In this document: positions 1 to 9,035 of the stretch, in pieces
How the letters are laid out: the number at the start of each line of letters is the position of its first letter
How positions within the stretch are numbered: the stretch's first letter is position 1
Assembly (NCBI GenBank): GCA_020726105.1
Contig: DYTF01000008.1
Location: 2,403 to 37,435 of the forward strand
Source: Sulfurovum sp.
GTDB lineage: Bacteria; Campylobacterota; Campylobacteria; Campylobacterales; Sulfurovaceae
Direction: 5' to 3'
Length of the DNA stretch: 35,033 bases
Program-made: the position numbers and the translations under genes
The notes under the pieces: model-generated
Database searches by the model: none
The model's input: the letters and a program-made list of their open reading frames with translations, nothing else
What the model was told of the DNA's origin: nothing

Positions 1-26
1 CCGATAAAACCTATTTTCAAAACAGC

Positions 27-1049
27 CTACTCTGTGCGTGCTTTCCCACAAAAAGGAAGCAGTGCCGAAGCCCATGTCAAGCCACCGCCAAAGGTATCAA
101 GCAGCATCAAATCACCCGTTTGAAGTCTTCCTGATTCCCAAATATCGTTAATCGCCATTGGTATAGAGGCAGCAGAAGTATTGCCGTATTTATGAACCGT
201 AAGAACAACTTGCTCGTCTTTCATCTTAAGTGCATCACCCACTGCTTTAATGATACGGTAATTTGCCTGATGAGGGATAAAATGAGGGATGTCTTCTGCG
301 TTAATTTCGTTTTTGGTTAAAATCTCTTTAACATCATTTGTCAGTGTTTTGACTGCTAGTTTAAAAGTTTCATTACCTTTCATCTGTACAAAATTTAGTC
401 CTGTATCTATGACATGCTGACTTGCTGGATGCACCGCACCCGGTGCAGGTGTTACGAGGAAATCCGAAAACGAACCATCTGCTGAAGCATGTATATCAAC
501 AAAACCTTCTTCCTTGTTTGATGTAGCCGATATCACAGCAGCACCTGCACCATCACCAAACAAGATACAAGTACTTCTGTCAGTATAGTCCACGATGGAC
601 GAGAATTTTTCAGCCCCTACGATGAGAATATTTTTCTTCATGCCAGATTCTATAAATGCCTTAGCTACGGTCAGCAAGTAAACAAATCCACTACACGCCG
701 CAGAGATATCGAATGCCTGCACATTATAAATACCTAATTTATCAGAGATAATGCATGCCGTTGAAGGCATATTGAAATAATCAGGTGTAATCGTTGCGCA
801 AAGAACCAAGTCTATGGCTTCTTTTTCTAGCCCTGAGCGTTCTATAGCCAACATACAGGCTTTAGCTGCCATATCACTCGTATATTCATCAGCTGCAGCG
901 ATGTGACGCTCTTTTATTCCTGTGCGTTTAATAATCCAGTCATCTGTCGTATCGACCATTTTTTCAAGATCTGCATTAGACAAAATTTTCTCAGGCACAT
1001 AAGCCCCTATCGACCGAAATGATGCATAGATGGGATGAGTTGGTGACAT
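27..1049 (-). CDS. fabH: 3-oxoacyl-ACP synthase III
   Basis: Condenses acetyl-CoA with malonyl-ACP to start fatty acid synthesis in the cytosol. The 340-residue protein has the full FabH triad: Cys about 119 in DISAACSGF, His about 260 in IPHQAN, and Asn about 290 in GNTSAAS. It also has the C-terminal GGGLTWAS segment typical of KAS III. The ORF track begins at an upstream TTG. I moved the start to the ATG of MSPTHP because AAGGA lies six bases before it and no SD serves the TTG. It lies downstream of plsX on the same strand, separated by 102 bases that hold a good promoter, so it can be transcribed alone or with the ndk-plsX group. Linkage of plsX and fabH is common in bacteria. The assignment is secure. 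Confidence 0.96.
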   Translation of the reverse strand: MSPTHPIYASFRSIGAYVPEKILSNADLEKMVDTTDDWIIKRTGIKERHIAAADEYTSDMAAKACMLAIERSGLEKEAIDLVLCATITPDYFNMPSTACIISDKLGIYNVQAFDISAACSGFVYLLTVAKAFIESGMKKNILIVGAEKFSSIVDYTDRSTCILFGDGAGAAVISATSNKEEGFVDIHASADGSFSDFLVTPAPGAVHPASQHVIDTGLNFVQMKGNETFKLAVKTLTNDVKEILTKNEINAEDIPHFIPHQANYRIIKAVGDALKMKDEQVVLTVHKYGNTSAASIPMAINDIWESGRLQTGDLMLLDTFGGGLTWASALLPFCGKARTE

Positions 1050-1081
1050 TATTGTCCTTAGCAAATGAAATTAAGTCCAGT

Positions 1082-1109
1082 ATCTTACCATATTTTTGGG
1101 TCTATACAA
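1082..1109 (-). promoter_or_regulatory. Probable fabH promoter
   Basis: On the minus strand TTGTAT and TAAGAT are separated by 16 bases. TGG precedes the -10, giving an extended form TGGTAAGAT. It lies 33 bases before the fabH ATG. Found by eye; no start-site data. Confidence 0.5.
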
Positions 1110-1151
1110 GAAAGATTGATTTTCAAGAAAAGAAGCAATACATCTTTTCTA

Positions 1152-2141
1152 TCATTTTGCAGGCGAGAGAAGTGCTTCTATTGTCTTATTGACATCTGAT
1201 TCTGTGTAGCGAATTGCTTGAAATATGGCATTTTTAATCGCTTTTGCATTTGAGCTACCATGAGAGATAATCGCACAACCATCAATTCCCAAAAGCGGTG
1301 CACCACCATATTCGGCGTAGTCTACTTGCTTTTTCATTGTGCCAAACACTTTTTTTCTCATCATCAAAGCGCCAATTTTTGCTGGTAAAGACTTACGAAT
1401 GTACTGTCTCATGAGCGTGAAAATAGTGTCCACAACCCCTTCGCTTGTTTTGAGTAAAATATTGCCTGTAAACCCGTCACAAACAACAACATTGACATGA
1501 CCATTGAAAATATCACGGCCTTCAACATTGCCCACAAAACCCTTAAGGTTTTTAAGCAATTTAAAGGCTTCCTTGGTTAGGGTGTTACCCTTAGAGTCTT
1601 CAGAGCCATTAGACAAAAGACCTACTTTGGGTGAAGATACTGCCATGATAGTCTGCATATATGCCTCACCCATTGCCCCAAACTCATACAGATTTTGTGC
1701 GCTACAATCAGTCACTGCACCAACATCAAGCACTAGAGTTTTGGTATCAATCACGCTAGGCATTAAGGTGGCAAGTGCTGGCTTGGAAATGTTCTGCAAA
1801 CGACCAATACGCAAGGTGGCAAGTGTCATAGTAGCACCACTATGTCCAGCAGAAACAACTGCTGATGCTTCTTTGTTGCGTACAAGTTCTACTGCTTTAT
1901 AGATGGATGTATCTTTTCGCTTGAGTGCATTGGTTGCCTGATCATCCATTGATATCACATCTGATGCTTCAACAATCTGAACTTTATCTGCATAATATGG
2001 AGGTAGGAAAGCGCGTATCTCATCGACATCACCTACCAATATAGGAAGAAAATTTTTTACTTCAAGTGCTTGGACAACGCCTTCAATGATGGGTTCAGGA
2101 CCGTAGTCCCCTCCCATTGCGTCAATCGCAATTCGTATCAT
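1152..2141 (-). CDS. plsX: Phosphate acyltransferase PlsX
   Basis: Makes acyl-phosphate from acyl-ACP, the donor used by PlsY at the first step of phospholipid synthesis; a peripheral membrane enzyme. The 329 residues have the family length. The N-terminus [17 protein letters not shown] is diagnostic, and the [15 protein letters not shown] and [17 protein letters not shown] segments are all conserved PlsX blocks. It follows rpmF by five bases and precedes fabH, the usual rpmF-plsX-fabH order. Probably co-transcribed from the promoter ahead of ndk. Confidence 0.96.
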   Translation of the reverse strand: MIRIAIDAMGGDYGPEPIIEGVVQALEVKNFLPILVGDVDEIRAFLPPYYADKVQIVEASDVISMDDQATNALKRKDTSIYKAVELVRNKEASAVVSAGHSGATMTLATLRIGRLQNISKPALATLMPSVIDTKTLVLDVGAVTDCSAQNLYEFGAMGEAYMQTIMAVSSPKVGLLSNGSEDSKGNTLTKEAFKLLKNLKGFVGNVEGRDIFNGHVNVVVCDGFTGNILLKTSEGVVDTIFTLMRQYIRKSLPAKIGALMMRKKVFGTMKKQVDYAEYGGAPLLGIDGCAIISHGSSNAKAIKNAIFQAIRYTESDVNKTIEALLSPAK

Positions 2142-2146
2142 TCAAA

Positions 2147-2308
2147 TTACGCTTTGGTAGTTTTGTACTCACCCGTTGTCATATTCATGTGGTGAGGCAT
2201 TCTCCATGTTCCGTCTGCATCTTTTACAGGCATTGGTAAGGTCAATTTATAGTGTGTTCTTCTCTTTGCTGCTCTTGTGTGACTCACGCGTCTTTTAGGT
2301 ACTGCCAT
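2147..2308 (-). CDS. rpmF: 50S ribosomal protein L32
   Basis: Too short for the ORF track. Translating 2308 to 2147 gives 53 residues beginning [20 protein letters not shown] and ending EYKTTKA, which is L32 of the large ribosomal subunit. The start ATG has AAAGGA seven bases upstream. There is no cysteine at all, so this is a zinc-free form rather than the form with two CxxC pairs. It lies between the DUF177 gene (25 bases upstream) and plsX (5 bases downstream), a classic arrangement. Confidence 0.95.
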   Translation of the reverse strand: MAVPKRRVSHTRAAKRRTHYKLTLPMPVKDADGTWRMPHHMNMTTGEYKTTKA

Positions 2309-2333
2309 TTTTTATCCTTTGTTACAATTTTAT

Positions 2334-2708
2334 TTAATATTCTACTTCAAACTCTACGCCGTCATTATTGCATTTTTCGCAATAATTATATTCGCTTCTG
2401 AGTGTATTGATTTCACTCTCAAGAATGTAATCCACATCAATTTCACCATTTAAAAATTCGATTATATCCAAATCATCTTTGCTATCGGATATAATATCGC
2501 TTAACTTAAGATTTAGTGCATTATCTATAGATAAATCATAAGTTTTTCCACATCTATCACAATTTAATTCAAAACTTCCCGTCATATGTCCATCAAGAAA
2601 TACTTTATGATACCCACTTTTTTTAAGGGTTCCAATTAAAGTTACACTTTCAAAGCTTGTCTCTATGGGCATTGGGGTGCTCATAATTTTATCAAAAACT
2701 ATTTTCAT
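2334..2708 (-). CDS. DUF177 (YceD-like) protein with two CxxC pairs
   Basis: A 124-residue cytosolic protein of the DUF177/YceD family, recognised by its position directly before rpmF and by the GSFELNCDRCGKTYDLSI core. Family members are linked to ribosomal RNA or large-subunit biogenesis in plants and bacteria; the exact biochemical role is unsettled. CDRC (about 50-53) and CEKCN (about 114-118) form two CxxC pairs that could bind one metal ion. That is inference. The C-terminal half is very acidic (DSKDDLDIIEFLNGEIDVD). The start ATG is 12 bases after the ndk stop. Confidence 0.8.
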   Translation of the reverse strand: MKIVFDKIMSTPMPIETSFESVTLIGTLKKSGYHKVFLDGHMTGSFELNCDRCGKTYDLSIDNALNLKLSDIISDSKDDLDIIEFLNGEIDVDYILESEINTLRSEYNYCEKCNNDGVEFEVEY

Positions 2709-2720
2709 AGCTAGTGACTT

Positions 2721-3134
2721 TTAGTAAATCTCTCTTTGTGCGAAAAAGAAATTAATCTCATTGCTAGCATTTTCAACTGAATCACTTCCGTGCACTGCAT
2801 TGGCATCAATACTGTCAGCAAAATCTGCTCTGATTGTTCCTGGTGCAGCTTCAGCTGGGTTGGTTGCACCCATAAGGTCTCTGTTGATTGCCATGGCATT
2901 TTCACCCTCTAGCACTGTTACGACAACAGGACCAGAAATCATAAATTCTACAAGGTCTTTAAAAAAAGGTCTTGCAGCATGAACAGCATAAAAAGCTTCT
3001 GCATCTGCTTGTGAAAGTTGCATTTTTGTTGTTGTTGCAATTCTAAGGCCAGCAGCCTCAAAGCGTGCAAGAATCTGACCTACTACATTTTTAGCTACAG
3101 CATCAGGCTTGATAATTGATAATGTTTGTTCCAT
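2721..3134 (-). CDS. ndk: Nucleoside diphosphate kinase
   Basis: Transfers the gamma phosphate between nucleoside triphosphates and diphosphates through a phospho-histidine. From [13 protein letters not shown] the protein is 137 residues, the standard length. The catalytic histidine is in NAVHGSDS near residue 117, and [22 protein letters not shown] is the nucleotide-binding block. The ORF track adds 20 residues upstream that do not belong to the family, and AGGA precedes the internal ATG, so the start is at 3134. First gene of the ndk-DUF177-rpmF-plsX group, behind a TATAAT box. Confidence 0.97.
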   Translation of the reverse strand: MEQTLSIIKPDAVAKNVVGQILARFEAAGLRIATTTKMQLSQADAEAFYAVHAARPFFKDLVEFMISGPVVVTVLEGENAMAINRDLMGATNPAEAAPGTIRADFADSIDANAVHGSDSVENASNEINFFFAQREIY

Positions 3135-3195
3135 CTTGTCTATTCCTAAGGGATAATTTACTTCAAAATGATATTTTTGAAAGTATTTGGTCAAG

Positions 3196-3201
3196 ATTAT
3201 A
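3196..3201 (-). promoter_or_regulatory. Probable -10 box of the ndk operon
   Basis: A perfect TATAAT on the minus strand, 62 bases ahead of the ndk start. An A/T-rich stretch lies upstream and there is no clear -35, which is usual for sigma-70 promoters of this phylum. Confidence 0.5.
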
Positions 3202-3250
3202 TCGAAAAATTAATTAAAATAGGTTTAAGTTTAAGGAGTGAAACAAAAGA

Positions 3251-3277
3251 TGCAAGACCACAAAGTGTGGTCTTGCA
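3251..3277 (-). terminator. Hairpin terminator after fdxA
   Basis: A perfect 12-bp inverted repeat, TGCAAGACCACA / TGTGGTCTTGCA, with a 3-base loop. It lies 12 bases past the ferredoxin stop. Read on the minus strand it is followed by TCTTTTGTTT, a fair U-tract. Confidence 0.75.
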
Positions 3278-3289
3278 GTGTGGTAAAAA

Positions 3290-3652
3290 TTAATCTTCTA
3301 CTACAGGTTTTCTAGCTTTTCTGTCTTCGATTGAAATATCTGCTCTTGTAGGCATTACAAGGCTAGCATCTCTCATAACATAGGCTTGCTCATCAATGTA
3401 GTTGTCGCCATTATAGTGATCTTTGAAATCCTCTGTAAATGGCATATCCCATGTGATACAACCCTCAGTTGGACACGCTTCAGCACAGGCTGGAGAATCA
3501 AAGTGATCTACACACTCAACACATCTATCTGGATAAACATAGTGATACTCTTCACCCGTTGGGTTATCATCCTCATCTACGATTGCTTCTACCGGACATT
3601 CATCAATACATGCCGCACAGTTAATACAGGTATCATTAATAATTACTGCCAT
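3290..3652 (-). CDS. fdxA: 2[4Fe-4S] ferredoxin, Alvin type
   Basis: A small electron carrier of 120 residues with two cluster-binding motifs. The first is CINCAACIDECP near the N-terminus. The second is the longer CVECVDHFDSPACAEACP, where eight residues separate the second and third cysteines; this expanded spacing marks the Allochromatium vinosum type. A C-terminal extension of about 50 residues follows, acidic at first and ending in KARKPVVED. The start is placed at MAVIIND because AAAGGA fits that ATG and lies too close to the preceding ATG. It sits upstream of ndk, as fdxA does in Campylobacter (from memory). Probable partners are pyruvate and 2-oxoglutarate oxidoreductases, which are not in the window. 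Confidence 0.9.
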   Translation of the reverse strand: MAVIINDTCINCAACIDECPVEAIVDEDDNPTGEEYHYVYPDRCVECVDHFDSPACAEACPTEGCITWDMPFTEDFKDHYNGDNYIDEQAYVMRDASLVMPTRADISIEDRKARKPVVED

Positions 3653-3679
3653 TTTCATTCCTTTTTGTTTAGATTTCAC

Positions 3680-3685
3680 ACTATA
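3680..3685 (-). promoter_or_regulatory. Possible fdxA -10 box
   Basis: TATAGT on the minus strand, 27 bases before the fdxA ATG, preceded by an eight-T run. Weak evidence. Confidence 0.35.
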
Positions 3686-3729
3686 GCCAAAGATTTTTAA
3701 AAAAAACTTTAAAGGCTATAAAAAATGTA

Positions 3730-3758
3730 TGCAAAAAAAAGTATTTTTCTTTTTTGCA
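3730..3758 (-). terminator. Possible terminator after metK
   Basis: On the minus strand TGCAAAAAAG and CTTTTTTTTGCA can form an A/T-rich stem directly behind the metK stop, followed by TACATTTTTT. The stem is weak, so the call is tentative. Confidence 0.4.
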
Positions 3759-3761
3759 CAA

Positions 3762-4919
3762 CTATAGCCCTAAATAAGCTCTAATATCCGCTATTCTTGG
3801 GGTTTTCTCCCAAGTAAAACCTTCTTCTTCTCTACCAAAATGACCATACGCTGCTGTTTTTCTATAAATTGGTCTAAGCAGATCTAACTCTTTAATGATT
3901 CCCTTAGGTGTCAAATCAAATAAATCATTCACACAAATTGCAATCTTGGATGCATCTACTTTTTCTGTGCCATGGGTATCGACATAAATCGAAACTGGTT
4001 TTGCAACACCGATTGCATACGCTATCTGTAAAGTCACTTTTTCACATGCGCCTGCTGCTACAAGGTTTTTGGCTACATACCGCGCCGCATACGCCGCCGA
4101 ACGGTCTACTTTAGTCGGATCTTTACCTGAAAATGCCCCACCGCCATGAGGACAAGAGCCACCGTAGGTATCGACGATGATTTTTCTTCCAGTAAGCCCT
4201 GCATCACCCTGGGGTCCTCCGATGACAAAACGACCCGTTGGGTTGATATGATAAGTAATATCATCTGACATCAACTCTGCTGGAATGACCGCCTTAATGA
4301 CTTCTTCAAGTACTGCTTTTTGTACTTGCTCAAGCGAGACATTGTCATGATGCTGAGTTGAGACTACGATAGTATCAATAGCCACTGGTTTTCCGTCTAC
4401 ATATTTGACCGAAACCTGTGCTTTACCGTCTGGACGCAAAAAGGGGACTGTGCCATTTTTGCGTACCTCTGCTAGCTTGCTCGTAAGCTTGTGTGCCAAA
4501 GAGATAGGCAAAGGCATGAGTTCTGGTGTTTCGCTACACGCATACCCAAACATCAATCCCTGATCTCCTGCACCTATCTCGCCCGAGGTCTGATCAACAC
4601 CCTGATTGATGTCAGGACTTTGTTCACCAATACCATTGAGCACGGCTGCTGATCTGTAGTCAAACCCGTAAAGTGCATCAGTATACCCAATCTCACGAAT
4701 CACTTCTCGTGCTATCTCTTGCATGGGGGCATATGCGCTTGTTTTAAGTTCTCCTGCAATAACACAAAAACCATTGCTCACTAATGTCTCACATGCCACC
4801 CTGGCTTGTGGATCTCTTTGGATGATATAATCGAGTATAGCATCTGAGATCTGATCAGCCATTTTATCTGGATGACCCTCGGTTACTGATTCACTTGTAA
4901 AAATGTATTCGTTAGCCAT
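3762..4919 (-). CDS. metK: S-adenosylmethionine synthetase
   Basis: Makes SAM from methionine and ATP, as a cytosolic tetramer. From [19 protein letters not shown] the protein has 385 residues, normal for MetK. GHPDK (15-19), [12 protein letters not shown] (the substrate loop), [21 protein letters not shown], and [19 protein letters not shown] are all present. The ORF track starts 18 codons earlier. I reject that because AGAGGAGA stands just before the internal ATG, and the extra codons lie in an untranslated hairpin region. Last gene of the probable lysA-pheA-hisC-dxs-metK operon. Confidence 0.97.
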   Translation of the reverse strand: MANEYIFTSESVTEGHPDKMADQISDAILDYIIQRDPQARVACETLVSNGFCVIAGELKTSAYAPMQEIAREVIREIGYTDALYGFDYRSAAVLNGIGEQSPDINQGVDQTSGEIGAGDQGLMFGYACSETPELMPLPISLAHKLTSKLAEVRKNGTVPFLRPDGKAQVSVKYVDGKPVAIDTIVVSTQHHDNVSLEQVQKAVLEEVIKAVIPAELMSDDITYHINPTGRFVIGGPQGDAGLTGRKIIVDTYGGSCPHGGGAFSGKDPTKVDRSAAYAARYVAKNLVAAGACEKVTLQIAYAIGVAKPVSIYVDTHGTEKVDASKIAICVNDLFDLTPKGIIKELDLLRPIYRKTAAYGHFGREEEGFTWEKTPRIADIRAYLGL

Positions 4920-4948
4920 TTTTTTCTCCTCTTTTTTGTTCACTGTCA

Positions 4949-4992
4949 CTGAACTTGGATAAATGTCTTTCAAGAGATTTATCCAAGTTCAG
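4949..4992 (-). other. 16-bp hairpin between dxs and metK
   Basis: CTGAACTTGGATAAAT and its exact reverse complement are separated by 12 bases, six bases past the dxs stop and about 30 before the metK ATG. The loop can pair further (TCT/AGA around TGAA). No U-tract follows, so it does not look like a simple terminator. It may process or stabilise the mRNA, or control metK. Confidence 0.75.
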
Positions 4993-4997
4993 CCTGC

Positions 4998-6800
4998 CTA
5001 TATCACTCTGAGTGCCAACTGCTCTGGCAATATACCCAAAGACGCTTCAACCCGTCTTGTGCTGCCATGAACAATGAAAGCATCATCATACTCAAAGGTC
5101 TCAAGTTGCACATCCTTGATGGCATGGGCATTCAAAAACTCTAACAGTGCTGAACCCACACCGCCTAAGGCTGCAGAGTCTGAAAAAACAAACCATTTTT
5201 TATAGTGCTGACTCAGTTCTGTTAGCATCAAGACATCCAAAGGTTTAACAAAACGCAAATCCAAAATACCTACATTTGCACTCACAAGTTGCGCCGTTTG
5301 TTCTGCCCTACCTACACCATTGCCGTAGCCGATAAAAAGTATCTCTTCACCTTCTTGAAGCAATACAGACTTGCCAAGTTCATAAGGAGGGCTTTGTCTG
5401 TCTTCTGCCAAAAATGCACCTCTTGGGTATCTAAAAGCACAAGGATGGGTATACTCTTTAGCAAATGCCATACAGAGCTTCATTGTTGTTTCATTATAGG
5501 GTGCAAGGAGCGTCATATTGGGGATAGCTCTAAGATAGCTAATATCAAAAGCACCTTGATGCGTCTCACCATCTTCTCCTACTATACCCGCTCTATCCAA
5601 AGCAAATGTCACACCCAAATCCATAAGGGCTATGTCATGAATCACCTGATCGTACCCGCGCTGTAAAAAGGTTGAGTAAATCGCACAAAAGGGTTTAAAT
5701 CCTTCTTTTGCCAAAGCTCCCATGGAAGTTACCGCGTGTTGTTCAGCAATCGCCACATCCCAAAAACGATCAGGATATTTTGTCATAGCCACACTCAATC
5801 CTGTACCGCTTGGCATGGCTGCTGTAACTCCTACTACTTTTTCATCTGCATCTGCCAATTCGACCAGCATTTCAGAAAAAATAGCTGTTGCTGCCTTGGC
5901 ACCACTTTTTGTTGGTGCTATGCCCGTTTTGAGATCAAAGGCACTTACACCATGCCAGTGCTCCTTTGTCCCTTCTGCGATTTCATACCCTTTACCTTTG
6001 GTTGTCTGGGCATGCACAATGACGGGTTTTCCTAACGCTTTGGCAATCTTCAGTGTCTCCACAAGGGAAGCAATATTGTGCCCATCAACAGGGCCAATAT
6101 ACTCAAGACCCATCTCCTCAAACAGTATACCAGGCGTAATCAACTTCAAGGACTCTTCAAATCGTTTTGCCATATAGCTTGCACCCTCAGGCAGATGCTC
6201 AAGCACTTTTTCTACTCTAGCTTTAAACTTCTGATAAAAAGAGCCTGCCATCGTTTGAGAGAGTAGCCTAGAGATAGCACCTATAGGCTTAGCGATGCTC
6301 ATTTCATTGTCATTGAGGATAATAACAACAGGGTACTTTCTGTCTCCTAGCTCATTAAGTGCTTCATAGACCATCCCAGCACTCATGCTACCATCACCTA
6401 TCAAGACGACAGGGATGCGTTTTTCACCTTTAAGTGCAATGGCTTTTGCTGCACCAACCGCCAAAGAGATAGAAGTGGAACTGTGTCCTGCCACATAGTA
6501 ATCATACTTGGACTCTTTGGGTTTTGTGTACCCGCAGATGCCATCAAACTGACGAAGCGTATCAAACGAATCCCATCTGCCCGTAAGAAGTTTATGTGCA
6601 TATGCTTGATGACTGACATCAAAAATGAAAGGGTCTTGCTCCGCATCAAAAACACTGTGCATTGCTATGATTAAATCCGTAGCACCCATGGTCGAACTGA
6701 GATGCCCACCATTTTTACTCACAGTTTGTAATATCTTTTGCCTAATCTCTTTAGCTAATGCATTGAGTTCGTCTAAAGAACAGGCTTTGACATCTTTCAT
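4998..6800 (-). CDS. dxs: 1-deoxy-D-xylulose-5-phosphate synthase
   Basis: Thiamine-diphosphate enzyme that joins pyruvate and glyceraldehyde 3-phosphate, the entry to the MEP isoprenoid pathway. The 600 residues have transketolase-type domains in order. The N-terminal cofactor site has GGHL (31-34), GHSSTS (105-110), GDGSMSAGM (135-143) and NDNEMSI (163-169). The pyrimidine domain has PSGTGL and DRAGIVGEDGETHQGAFDISYLR, a DXS signature. A C-terminal domain follows. GAGG lies about ten bases before the ATG. It follows hisC directly by 34 bases; in Campylobacter flagellar genes lie between them (from memory). Confidence 0.96.
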   Translation of the reverse strand: MKDVKACSLDELNALAKEIRQKILQTVSKNGGHLSSTMGATDLIIAMHSVFDAEQDPFIFDVSHQAYAHKLLTGRWDSFDTLRQFDGICGYTKPKESKYDYYVAGHSSTSISLAVGAAKAIALKGEKRIPVVLIGDGSMSAGMVYEALNELGDRKYPVVIILNDNEMSIAKPIGAISRLLSQTMAGSFYQKFKARVEKVLEHLPEGASYMAKRFEESLKLITPGILFEEMGLEYIGPVDGHNIASLVETLKIAKALGKPVIVHAQTTKGKGYEIAEGTKEHWHGVSAFDLKTGIAPTKSGAKAATAIFSEMLVELADADEKVVGVTAAMPSGTGLSVAMTKYPDRFWDVAIAEQHAVTSMGALAKEGFKPFCAIYSTFLQRGYDQVIHDIALMDLGVTFALDRAGIVGEDGETHQGAFDISYLRAIPNMTLLAPYNETTMKLCMAFAKEYTHPCAFRYPRGAFLAEDRQSPPYELGKSVLLQEGEEILFIGYGNGVGRAEQTAQLVSANVGILDLRFVKPLDVLMLTELSQHYKKWFVFSDSAALGGVGSALLEFLNAHAIKDVQLETFEYDDAFIVHGSTRRVEASLGILPEQLALRVI

Positions 6801-6834
6801 CTTTTGCTTCCTCTGTTGCAGAAATCGTGTTTTT

Positions 6835-7929
6835 TCAAGCAGTCACTTCCAAAAACTGTTTAAAAAATATATCATTTTGTTTTGTTGTCCCGATGGTGAT
6901 GCGTATCGCATTCATTTCATACGAAGCAAGGTTTCGGATGATGACACCACGCCTTAAAAGTGCATCGGCAATTTTACTTGAATCCATCGTCTCATCAAAC
7001 AAATAAGTAATAAAATTCGTGTAGCTCTCAATATAGCCAAACCCTTGCTCTTTTGCAAATGCTTCATACCGTTTGATTTCTTCTTGATGTAAGGCGATAG
7101 ACTCTTTAATGAAATCATCATCCCTACAAGCTTCTATGGCTGCAGCCAAGGAAAGGGTAGAGATATTGAACGGTGGGCGCATTTTATAAAGCGCATCAAT
7201 GATTTCTGGCTGTGCGATACCGTAGCCCACACGCATTCCACCCAAACCATAGGCTTTTGAAAATGTACCCAGATAAATCACATTTTCAAAGCCAAGTAAT
7301 TCATGGGGAGCGATGGCATAGTTTGCATCTTTTGCTGCAGCATACTCCATATACGCACCATCGATTACCACCAAAGTCTCCTTGTCAACCGCATTGATAA
7401 TCTTGAGTACTTCTTCTTTGCTTGTACCATTACCTGTCGGATTGTTGGGTGTACACAAGTAGATGATGCGGGGTTTGTGCATGCGATACGCTTCTATAAA
7501 CTCATCATATCGATGCGTATAGCTTGCGGTACGGATGACCTTTGCGCCCATCTGTTTTGCATAGATTTCATACATCGCGAAAGTGACCGCACACATTAGC
7601 ACAGAACTCTCTTCATTCAGTAATGCACGAGAAATGAACTCCAAAACCTGATCTGAGCCTGCACCAATAATAAGGTTATTTTCTTGCACGGCATATTTAC
7701 TTGCCAAAGCGGCTTTGAGTTCAAACATACTGTCATCAGGGTACAAATGCGCCCTGTTTGCATTTGCAGCGATGACTTTTGCCACCGCAGGGTTTGTGCC
7801 AAGTGGGTTTTCATTGGAAGCAAGTTTGACTACACTCTGGGGTGCGATGCCAAATTCACGCACGACGAGCTCTATGGGTTTTCCTGCTTCATATATCTTA
7901 ATATTTTCTAAAACTTTGTTAAACTTCAT
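6835..7929 (-). CDS. hisC: Histidinol-phosphate aminotransferase
   Basis: PLP-dependent class I/II aminotransferase of histidine synthesis. The 364 residues show KLASNENPLG (35-44), CTPNNPTGNG (159-168), VVIDGAYMEY (187-196) and the Schiff-base lysine at about 225 in TFSKAYGLGGMRVGYG. GAAGGA lies about nine bases before the ATG. It follows pheA by 26 bases. Some HisC enzymes also act on aromatic keto acids, and neighbouring pheA makes phenylpyruvate. A second role as aromatic aminotransferase is therefore possible but unproven. Confidence 0.93.
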   Translation of the reverse strand: MKFNKVLENIKIYEAGKPIELVVREFGIAPQSVVKLASNENPLGTNPAVAKVIAANANRAHLYPDDSMFELKAALASKYAVQENNLIIGAGSDQVLEFISRALLNEESSVLMCAVTFAMYEIYAKQMGAKVIRTASYTHRYDEFIEAYRMHKPRIIYLCTPNNPTGNGTSKEEVLKIINAVDKETLVVIDGAYMEYAAAKDANYAIAPHELLGFENVIYLGTFSKAYGLGGMRVGYGIAQPEIIDALYKMRPPFNISTLSLAAAIEACRDDDFIKESIALHQEEIKRYEAFAKEQGFGYIESYTNFITYLFDETMDSSKIADALLRRGVIIRNLASYEMNAIRITIGTTKQNDIFFKQFLEVTA

Positions 7930-7955
7930 CTACTTTTCCTTCTAATGCTACTGTG

Positions 7956-9017
7956 TTAAATGTCGTCTATCTCTTTAACATAAGAGCCCAATAGTTTAAT
8001 CTCTTCATAATGTTTTTCTAAGATGGGGCGAATATGTGCATCATCTTTGTGCCCATTAAACTCAATAAAAAAGATAGACTCACCCTCAACAATATGCGAC
8101 TTTATCTTCATAAGATTAATCTTAGCTTTTTCAAAATCATTTAAAAAGCTCACTAACGCTCCTGGCTTATCCGAAAGCCTTACCAACATAGAAGTCTTAT
8201 CTGAACCTGAGGGCTGATTTTCAAAATTACTCACGATAAAAAAACGGGTGCGGTTGTTGCTATTGTCTTCCACATTTTCAAAACGGATGGGCAGATGATT
8301 GATTTTGGCTGCTACGCTAGGGCACAGAGCGGCAGACTCTCTGTCATTTGTTGCCATTTTGGCTGCTTTAGCGGTAGACTCTACGGGTATCAACTCCACA
8401 TCATCCAGTCCCAAATCTTGCAAAAAATCACGGCATTGACCAAAGGCAATATCTTTGGAGTAAATACGCTTAATATCTTTAATGTTTTCACACATCGTAG
8501 CAAATGCCAAATGGATGTCTATCATCACCTCAGCGATAATTTTAAGATCATACTCCTTGAAACAATTGATTGTATCACTCACAATGCCATTACTGGAGTT
8601 TTCGATAGGAATGACACCAAACTTTGCCATACCTTTATCCACTTCCCTAAAGATAGCACGAATGGACGCCATGGGCAGATAAGCGGACATCGCGCCAAAC
8701 TTACTCTCTGCTGCTTGGTGGGTAAAGCTCGCTTCAGGTCCGAGGTATGCTACGCCTTCAGGCAATTCAAGGTTTCGCGCCACTGCAAAAAGTTCCAGAA
8801 ACAGTGCGTCAATAGCAACACCCGTTAGCCTCCCATTGTTTTGGGCTTTGAGACGATTTAAGATAGCCTGTTCTCTCTCGGGGCGATAAATAGGCGCACC
8901 CGTATTGTTTTTGAGTTCACCAACCTGATGCACAAGTTCCATGCGCTCATTGAAGAGTTTCAGTAGCGTATCGTCAATCGCGTCTATTTTTACCCTTAGT
9001 GCATCCAGTGTCATCAT
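7956..9017 (-). CDS. pheA: Chorismate mutase / prephenate dehydratase (P-protein)
   Basis: Converts chorismate through prephenate to phenylpyruvate for phenylalanine synthesis. Three domains are visible in 353 residues. A type-II chorismate mutase helix bundle covers about 1-85 (LRVKIDAIDDTLLKLFNERMELV). Prephenate dehydratase runs from about 92 to 270 (AYLGPEASFTHQAA, IPIENSSNGIV, and the NRTRFFIV catalytic block). A C-terminal ACT domain includes SDKPGALVSFLNDF. The usual ESRP-type Phe-binding motif of the ACT domain is replaced by KSHIVEGES, so feedback control may differ. Two adjacent ATGs exist; AGGGG is better spaced for the second (9014). Lies 18 bases after lysA. Confidence 0.95.
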   Translation of the reverse strand: MMTLDALRVKIDAIDDTLLKLFNERMELVHQVGELKNNTGAPIYRPEREQAILNRLKAQNNGRLTGVAIDALFLELFAVARNLELPEGVAYLGPEASFTHQAAESKFGAMSAYLPMASIRAIFREVDKGMAKFGVIPIENSSNGIVSDTINCFKEYDLKIIAEVMIDIHLAFATMCENIKDIKRIYSKDIAFGQCRDFLQDLGLDDVELIPVESTAKAAKMATNDRESAALCPSVAAKINHLPIRFENVEDNSNNRTRFFIVSNFENQPSGSDKTSMLVRLSDKPGALVSFLNDFEKAKINLMKIKSHIVEGESIFFIEFNGHKDDAHIRPILEKHYEEIKLLGSYVKEIDDI

Positions 9018-9035
9018 CCCACCCCTGATTTTGAG

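Noticed and set aside
8295-8828. 177-aa plus-strand ORF within pheA
   Set aside because: Lies fully opposite a conserved enzyme, has no recognisable domain and no SD.
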